Below the pieces are notes generated by a model that did no database searches, was not told the origin of the DNA, and worked only from the letters and a program-made list of their open reading frames with translations. Position numbers and translations under genes: made by a program. Positions 58,778 through 64,000 of a stretch of 64,000 bases of DNA are shown in pieces; within the stretch, counting starts at the first letter, position 1, and each line of letters starts with the position of its first letter. Source of the DNA: Paenibacillus alginolyticus DSM 5050 = NBRC 15375 (GTDB lineage Bacteria > Bacillota > Bacilli > Paenibacillales > NBRC-103111); assembly GCF_000422905.1 (NCBI RefSeq), contig NZ_AUGY01000047.1, positions 1 to 64,000 of the forward strand. Reading direction: 5' to 3'.

Positions 58778-61078
58778 TCATTTTACCTTATTTCCCGAAG
58801 TTTGCCACATCTCATAGTCAGCAACAATCAGCACATCCATTGTACTAGCAAGCGGCACAAGCTTTTTGACAATAGCGTCTTTCCACACAATAATTTGAGT
58901 GGCTCCCGCCTCACTTGCCTTGGAAGCAAAAACCTGCGGGATTTGGTTGCGGTTGGCCACCTCTTGGTATGAAAACTCTCCTCCGAGCCTACTGGTTAAC
59001 CGCTCTAATGACTCTAGCTTCTGTTTCCACTCCTCTGCGCCTCCCACCGCAATAAAGCTTACATGCCAAGTTGCTTTAAGCCGATGCGCAATCCGAAAGC
59101 CGCGGCGAATTAAGCGATCGGCTTGTGAAATTTCCGTGACACACACGTAAATCACTTCTTTTCTGCGCCATGGACCACGAAGTGAGCTCTTGCGCTCCAT
59201 AGATTCTAGACGTTCATCTACATCATCAGCGATTTCGCGCAGCGCGAGTTCCCGTAAAGCGATCAGATTCCCTGTTTTGAAGAAATTGTTCAACGCTTGA
59301 TCCACCTTGACCATCGCATAAATTTTACCATCTCTCATGCGAAGCTGTAAGGCCCCAGGGGCAACATCGATCAACTGCACTTCGTCCGCCATGCGAAGAA
59401 TACTGTCTGGCACAGTTTCCCTAACCCGAATACCCGTAATTTGTTCCACGGCATCATTTAAGCTTTCTAGGTGCTGCACATTAACGGTTGCTATGACCGA
59501 TATGCCCGCTTCCAGAATTTCCATCACATCTTCATACCGTTTTTTATACTTACTGCTAGGTACATTCGAATGGGCTAATTCATCTACCAAAACCACTTCA
59601 GGTCTAAGACGTATGATACCTTCTGTATCCATTTCCTCCAGCTTTACACCTTGATACTGGATTTCTGCCCGCGGTATGATGTCAAGTTCCCCAATCTGTG
59701 CGATTGTCTCTTTTCTTCCATGGGTTTCAAGCAAACCAATCTTCACATCAATCCCCTTTTTGAGCAGATCGTTGCCCTCTCGCAGCATCGTATACGTTTT
59801 GCCGACACCTGGGGCAGCCCCAATGTAGACTTTAAATCTACCGCGTTTGATTTTTTCGATTTTCGCCTCTACTTCTTGTTTGCTCAATCGTTTATATTTG
59901 TAAGGTTCCTTCAAAGAGTGGATATGGGCTGGCAGAATGCGTTCACCCTCCTGAGAAGCACGATCAGCAATCAAGAACACATCGATATTTGTCGTTCTTT
60001 TTAACACGCCATTGATGACGGAGCCTTGTAAAAGAGTTTGCCATTTGGTTTGCTTAGAATGACCTAATACAATCCGTGTTACATGATGAGCTATCGCATA
60101 GTCGACCAATATTTGAGGGATGCTGCGACGGTTCCCAAAGGGCAGTTCCTCAAATTTGCCGCCTATTTTTTGGACAAGCTTCATAATCGCCCTGCGAAAA
60201 GTGGCCGCCTCCTTGGTGAGCGGCTTATTGAAATTACGCAGCGTGACCACATGAAGATCACCATTCAATCGCTTAGCGATCTGTTGTCCTCTGCGCACAT
60301 AAATCGAACCATTCCAATGATACTGCGTTGTTACAAGGATGCGCTCGGTCGCACCAGATGGACCCAGAATCCCCATTTGTTCGCGATGTTCTTCCAGAGA
60401 ATCATTAACGTCCTCAGCAACAAGACGAAGTGCCAGTTCTCGCAGCACGCCTAAATTACCGCGTTTGAATAACGCTGTATCCTTATTCCCCTTTAAATGG
60501 CCTTCTCCCAATCGACTTAATATTGTTTCAGGCGTCGCGTCGATTAATCGAACCTCATCAGCGAGTTCCAACGTATCTGAGGGAACGCAGTGCCCTACTT
60601 CAATGCCTGTTAGTTTATGAGCAACCTCCATCGCCTCTTCCAGCTCATATACATTCACCGTGGTTATAACACTAATGTCATTCGAAAGTAAAAACTTGAT
60701 ATCGTCTAATCGTGACGGAAACCGTGCGCCTTCTCGATTGCAATGGGCTAACCCATCTACGAGGACGACCTCCGGATTTCTCTCGATTAACGCATCCAAA
60801 TTGAGATCTTTTTGCTCGACCCCGTCTTTGATCCAATGAATGCTTGGGACTCTTTCCAGATCCCCCAATTGTTCCACGGTTTCCGGTCTTTGGAGCGTTG
60901 ATACGGCGCAAATGACCACATCGATCCCCTGCTGTTTGAGGTTTTGCCCTTCGCGAAGCATATGATAGGTTTTACCGGATCCACTGACGGCGCCGATATA
61001 TATTTTAAAACTGCCGCGGTGGAGTTTAGAGATGGAATATAGGATTTCTTCCGGTGTTTTTCTTTTGAAACCATCCAA
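58778..61078 (-). CDS. KdpD-type sensor with duplicated KdpD-USP modules, 766 aa
   Basis: The protein has two full KdpD sensor domains each followed by a universal-stress-like domain. Copy 1: IYIGAVSGSGKTYHMLREG, VDGLAHCN, and USP with VLGHSKQTKWQTLLQGSVI. Copy 2: VYIGAAPGVGKTYTMLREG, VDELAHSN, and a USP that has lost the glycine/serine nucleotide loop (IIVWKDAIVKKLVPL). Family members have one module, so this is a fused duplication. Copy 1 has an altered P-loop and lacks the Walker B Glu (VDGLAH), copy 2 keeps it. KdpD USP domains bind cyclic di-AMP in staphylococci. TTG 61078 after GGGAG gives the usual N-terminus LDGFKRKTPEEIL; an ATG at 61126 lies inside a hairpin. Confidence 0.85.
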   Translation of the reverse strand: MDGFKRKTPEEILYSISKLHRGSFKIYIGAVSGSGKTYHMLREGQNLKQQGIDVVICAVSTLQRPETVEQLGDLERVPSIHWIKDGVEQKDLNLDALIERNPEVVLVDGLAHCNREGARFPSRLDDIKFLLSNDISVITTVNVYELEEAMEVAHKLTGIEVGHCVPSDTLELADEVRLIDATPETILSRLGEGHLKGNKDTALFKRGNLGVLRELALRLVAEDVNDSLEEHREQMGILGPSGATERILVTTQYHWNGSIYVRRGQQIAKRLNGDLHVVTLRNFNKPLTKEAATFRRAIMKLVQKIGGKFEELPFGNRRSIPQILVDYAIAHHVTRIVLGHSKQTKWQTLLQGSVINGVLKRTTNIDVFLIADRASQEGERILPAHIHSLKEPYKYKRLSKQEVEAKIEKIKRGRFKVYIGAAPGVGKTYTMLREGNDLLKKGIDVKIGLLETHGRKETIAQIGELDIIPRAEIQYQGVKLEEMDTEGIIRLRPEVVLVDELAHSNVPSSKYKKRYEDVMEILEAGISVIATVNVQHLESLNDAVEQITGIRVRETVPDSILRMADEVQLIDVAPGALQLRMRDGKIYAMVKVDQALNNFFKTGNLIALRELALREIADDVDERLESMERKSSLRGPWRRKEVIYVCVTEISQADRLIRRGFRIAHRLKATWHVSFIAVGGAEEWKQKLESLERLTSRLGGEFSYQEVANRNQIPQVFASKASEAGATQIIVWKDAIVKKLVPLASTMDVLIVADYEMWQTSGNKVK

Positions 61079-61114
61079 ATGGCAACATTCTCCCTTCTCC
61101 CTAAAATGTGCAGA

Positions 61115-61142
61115 AACCACTCTCATAAATAACCGAGAGTGG
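61115..61142 (-). other. Hairpin between kdpC and the sensor gene
   Basis: AACCACTCTC pairs perfectly with GAGAGTGGTT across an 8-10 base loop. The U tail is weak on the minus strand. It may separate abundant KdpB/C message from sensor message by processing or partial termination. Confidence 0.55.
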
Positions 61143-61155
61143 TTGCCTGCTCATC

Positions 61156-61719
61156 TCACAATTTCACTTGCTTCAGCAGTTCCATATTTAATTCCGTCAC
61201 ATTGACTCTTGGCTCACCGAAAACTCCGAGTTGTCGCGTTTTGGAAAGTTGATCAACGAGATCATTGAGATTTTTCTCAGAGATCCCTGTTTCCTTGCTA
61301 ATTCTCGGAACTTGGGCCTTAGCCCCCTCCGGAGATAAATCCGGATCGAAACCGGAGCCGGACACGGTTACTAAATCCGCCGGAATATCCGTTAGATTAG
61401 GATTTTCTTGCTTCAAAGCATCAATACTCTCTGCCATTGCCGCAGCATAATCGCTTGAAGCCACCGCTGTATTGGAGCCTGATGAAGCAGTCGGATCATA
61501 CTTGGCGGCAGATGCTCTTGGATGGAAGAGCTTCGGTGACTCGAAATTTTGAGCCAATAATTCTGATCCAATCACGACACCGCCAGATTCTATGAGACTT
61601 CCATTTGCTTGTTTAGGGAATAACACTCCGGCTACACCAGTCGTTACGAGCGGATAGATGAGCCCACAGACGATCATGAACAATAAAGACACACGAACAG
61701 CTATAAAAACCGATTTCAT
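61156..61719 (-). CDS. kdpC: KdpC subunit of the K+-transporting ATPase, 187 aa
   Basis: One N-terminal membrane segment (residues 8-30, LLFMIVCGLIYPLVTTGVAG), then FESPKLFHPRASA and ASSGSNTA, and DLVTVSGSGFDPDLSPEGAK, all characteristic of KdpC. It raises ATP affinity of KdpB in the KdpFABC complex. GAGGAGA precedes the ATG. Confidence 0.95.
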   Translation of the reverse strand: MKSVFIAVRVSLLFMIVCGLIYPLVTTGVAGVLFPKQANGSLIESGGVVIGSELLAQNFESPKLFHPRASAAKYDPTASSGSNTAVASSDYAAAMAESIDALKQENPNLTDIPADLVTVSGSGFDPDLSPEGAKAQVPRISKETGISEKNLNDLVDQLSKTRQLGVFGEPRVNVTELNMELLKQVKL

Positions 61720-61741
61720 AACGCTATCTCCTCGTTTCTCT

Positions 61742-63784
61742 TTAAACGATATTTAAACCGTGAAGCACCATATCTATGATTTTAATCCCAATGAAAGGCA
61801 CGATCACACCGCCTAAACCATAGAGCAGAATATTGCGTGACAACAATTTATCTGCTGACATTGCCCGGTACTTAACGCCCTTCATGGCAATGGGGATGAG
61901 GAGCGGGATGATAATTGCATTGAATATGAGCGCTGATAAAATAGCCGATTCCGGCGAAGCCAGATTCATAATATTCAAGGCCTGCAGCTGCGGCATAGCT
62001 AAGATAAACATCGCAGGAATGATCGCGAAATATTTGGCAATATCGTTGGCAATTGAAAATGTTGTTAAAGCTCCGCGAGTGATTAGCAGCTGTTTACCGA
62101 TGGAAATGACAGAAAGCAGCTTGGTTGGATCGGAATCCAAATCGATCATATTGGCCGCTTCTTTCGCAGCCATCGTGCCTGAATTCATCGCAAGTCCTAC
62201 ATCGGCTTGAGCAAGCGCAGGAGCGTCATTCGTTCCGTCGCCAGTCATGGCTACGAGCTTGCCTTCTTGCTGCTCTTTTTTAATCGCGGCAATTTTATCT
62301 TCCGGCTTCGCCTCAGCAATAAACTCGTCTACACCGGCCTCAAGTGCGATCGTTGCAGCTGTAAGAGGGTTATCCCCTGTACACATAACCGTTTTGATAC
62401 CCATTGCGCGAAGTTCGGCAAAGCGTTCCTTCAAGCCCGGTTTTACCGTATCCTTGAGATAGATAACACCATAAATCCGCTCATTAACCGCGACAGCCAG
62501 CGGAGTGCCTCCGGCTTTGGCAATTCGGTTTGTAACTGCTTCTAAATCACTAGGAATTTTCCCGCCCATAGCTGCTACATATTTCTTAATTGCGTCGACG
62601 GCACCCTTGCGGATTTGTTTCCCATCAGCTAAATTAAGTCCTGACATCCGTGTTTCCGCAGTAAACTCCACCACTTCTGCCCCTTGATAGCTATCTGCTT
62701 GCCACGTCTCCCCAAGCTTATTCGCAAGCTCCACAATGGAGCGGCCCTCAGGAGTTTCGTCTTTCACTGATGCTTGTAAGGATGTAAACGTAATGTCTTT
62801 AGCGGCTACGCCATTCACAGGTATGAACTCCGAAGCCATCCGATTTCCGAAAGTGATCGTCCCTGTTTTATCTAGGATCATCGTATCGATGTCGCCAGCA
62901 GCTTCAACAGCCTTACCCGACATAGCAAGCACGTTGAACTGTGTCACACGGTCCATACCAGCGATACCGATAGCTGACAAGAGACCTCCGATTGTTGTCG
63001 GGATGAGACAGACCAGTAATGCAATCAGCGTGGAAATCTCCAATTTCACGTCCAAATACTTCGCCATGGGTACCATGGTCACAATGACGATTAAGAAGAT
63101 CAACGTCAATACAGCAAGCAGCGTCGTTAAAGCAATTTCGTTCGGTGTTTTCTGCCGTTTGGCGCCTTCCACGAGCGCAATCATGCGATCCAAGAACGAT
63201 TCGCCGGGATCGGTCGTCACTTTGACAACGATATAGTCAGAAGCGACACGCGTTCCACCTGTTACGGATGAGAAGTCGCCGCCTGCTTCCTTAATAACCG
63301 GAGCGGACTCACCAGTAATCGCCGATTCATCAATCGATGCCAAACCTTCAATGATTTCACCGTCGGACGGGATGATCTCACCCATTTCAATGCGGACCAC
63401 GTCTCCCTTGCGGAGAGAAGTTGAAGATACTTCCTTATAAGAACCGTCCCTTTGCACCAAACGAGCTTTCGTATCCGATTTCGTCCTTCGTAGGGAATCC
63501 GCCTGCGCTTTGCCCCGCCCTTCAGCCAAAGCTTCCGCGAAGTTAGCGAAAAGCAATGTGAATAACAAGATCAGAAACACAGCGATATTATAACCCCGCC
63601 CTACTTCTGTGGTACCAAATAGATCGGGTGCGAGCGAAAGAAGAAGCGTAATGACCGTACCGATTTCAACCACAAACATAACCGGATTTTTGATCATCGC
63701 CCAAGGATTTAATTTTTTAAACGAATCAACGATAGCTTGATTCATAATTTCTTTTGTCATTGTTTTTTTGCGTTCTACAGCCAT
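61742..63784 (-). CDS. kdpB: KdpB catalytic subunit of the K+-transporting P-type ATPase, 680 aa
   Basis: P-type ATPase with the phosphorylation motif [14 protein letters not shown], actuator [10 protein letters not shown], hinge [20 protein letters not shown] and the membrane segments of the KdpB class. It energises K+ uptake by KdpA. ATG 63784 is chosen because AAGGAGG lies seven bases before it; upstream codons give a nonsense N-terminus. kdpA is not visible in the 216 bases that remain and must lie beyond the window if it is present. Confidence 0.95.
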   Translation of the reverse strand: MAVERKKTMTKEIMNQAIVDSFKKLNPWAMIKNPVMFVVEIGTVITLLLSLAPDLFGTTEVGRGYNIAVFLILLFTLLFANFAEALAEGRGKAQADSLRRTKSDTKARLVQRDGSYKEVSSTSLRKGDVVRIEMGEIIPSDGEIIEGLASIDESAITGESAPVIKEAGGDFSSVTGGTRVASDYIVVKVTTDPGESFLDRMIALVEGAKRQKTPNEIALTTLLAVLTLIFLIVIVTMVPMAKYLDVKLEISTLIALLVCLIPTTIGGLLSAIGIAGMDRVTQFNVLAMSGKAVEAAGDIDTMILDKTGTITFGNRMASEFIPVNGVAAKDITFTSLQASVKDETPEGRSIVELANKLGETWQADSYQGAEVVEFTAETRMSGLNLADGKQIRKGAVDAIKKYVAAMGGKIPSDLEAVTNRIAKAGGTPLAVAVNERIYGVIYLKDTVKPGLKERFAELRAMGIKTVMCTGDNPLTAATIALEAGVDEFIAEAKPEDKIAAIKKEQQEGKLVAMTGDGTNDAPALAQADVGLAMNSGTMAAKEAANMIDLDSDPTKLLSVISIGKQLLITRGALTTFSIANDIAKYFAIIPAMFILAMPQLQALNIMNLASPESAILSALIFNAIIIPLLIPIAMKGVKYRAMSADKLLSRNILLYGLGGVIVPFIGIKIIDMVLHGLNIV

Positions 63785-63804
63785 GGTAAATCCTCCTTGT
63801 ATGC

Positions 63805-63848
63805 TAAGAGCAGTTCCTAATTCTTTAATGAATTGGAAATTGCTCTTA
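63805..63848. other. Long hairpin in the kdpB upstream region
   Basis: TAAGAGCAGTTCCTAATTC pairs almost perfectly with GAATTGGAAATTGCTCTTA around a short loop. On the plus strand it is followed by ATTATTTTTT, so it could stop antisense transcription; on the minus strand it lies just before the kdpB ribosome site. The rest of 63785-64000 holds another small stem (CGTCCC-AAC-GGGACG, near 63920-63936) and no recognisable gene. Confidence 0.5.
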
Positions 63849-64000
63849 TTATTTTTTGTTCCTTGAAAAATGAATTTGAACCGGTTGTGAACGTAGCTCA
63901 AGCGAAGGCGCGGGAGCCGTCCCAACGGGACGAAAATTTTTAAAAGGTGTTTACGATCTTGCGATGTCTTTGGGACAATGCCAATAGGTGCTACTGACGG

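Noticed and set aside
63785..63925. Longer KdpB N-terminus from 63925
   Set aside because: The extension has no KdpB similarity and lies upstream of a strong ribosome site at 63791-63797 that serves the start at 63784.
63785..64000. ydaO-type cyclic di-AMP riboswitch before kdpB
   Set aside because: Such switches control K+ transport genes, but I see none of the conserved ydaO blocks here; only simple hairpins are present.

Overview
The window looks like chromosomal DNA of a spore-forming, biofilm-making Gram-positive bacterium, most probably Paenibacillus or a close relative. The reasons are moderate GC, strong AGGAGG-type ribosome sites, a SinI/SinR pair, a Bacillus-type eps operon, a paeninodin-type lasso peptide cluster, a coat-like glycine-rich protein behind a possible SigK promoter, and a Kdp potassium system with a separate KdpD sensor gene. 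Almost all genes from 4.5 to 55 kb lie on the minus strand.

Layout. 1-0.34 kb: end of an IS3-like element. 0.4-2.8 kb: small regulatory genes (zinc-ribbon protein, degenerate PilZ-like protein, XRE regulator, an unlisted 47-aa gene, an integrase-like protein lacking catalytic residues). 2.8-5.8 kb: a secreted Asn-rich protein, a YkuE-type phosphoesterase, sinI and sinR placed tail to tail, a VanZ-like protein and a second SinR-like regulator preceded by a coupled 34-aa ORF. 5.8-17.5 kb: an eps operon (epsC, galU, three glycosyltransferases, epsG-like polymerase, galE, a beta-propeller protein, epsL, epsM, epsN) that runs on into the second SinR-like gene. EpsC/N/M/L are the set for diacetylbacillosamine synthesis and loading. 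17.9-22.6 kb: two convergent beta-helix proteins. 22.6-26.6 kb: an AMP-ligase with two membrane acyltransferases. 26.7-37.2 kb: a second polysaccharide operon (Wzx flippase, hexapeptide acetyltransferases, GH88-like protein, five glycosyltransferases, pyruvyltransferase).

37.3-44.3 kb is a complete paeninodin-type lasso peptide operon with a 44-aa precursor at 42177-42311. 44.5-53.6 kb is one long co-directional run: Wzz, tyrosine kinase, HlyD-like adaptor, a secreted protein, a Gly/Asn-rich 72-aa peptide with a YxxP leader motif, HPrK-like kinase, PqqD-like chaperone, S26-type peptidase, ABC transporter and nucleotidyltransferase. It parallels the lasso operon but has no cyclase and no B2 protease. 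I regard it as the best candidate for an undescribed peptide-modification system, here joined to exopolysaccharide export genes. 53.8-56.2 kb holds a LuxR-type regulator, an HD-GYP protein and the glycine-rich repeat protein. 56.5-63.8 kb is kdpB-kdpC-sensor-kdpD-kdpE.

Regulation ties the window together. A SinR-type palindrome (GTTCTTTATAAAGAAC and close variants) stands before the Asn-rich protein, sinR, the eps operon, the acyl module, the second polysaccharide operon and the lasso operon. A different 15-bp palindrome (GATACAAATTGTATC type) stands before the zinc-ribbon gene, the PilZ/XRE pair, the 47-aa gene, the integrase-like gene, sinI and wzz. The window therefore reads as a surface-matrix island under two interlocking repressor circuits.
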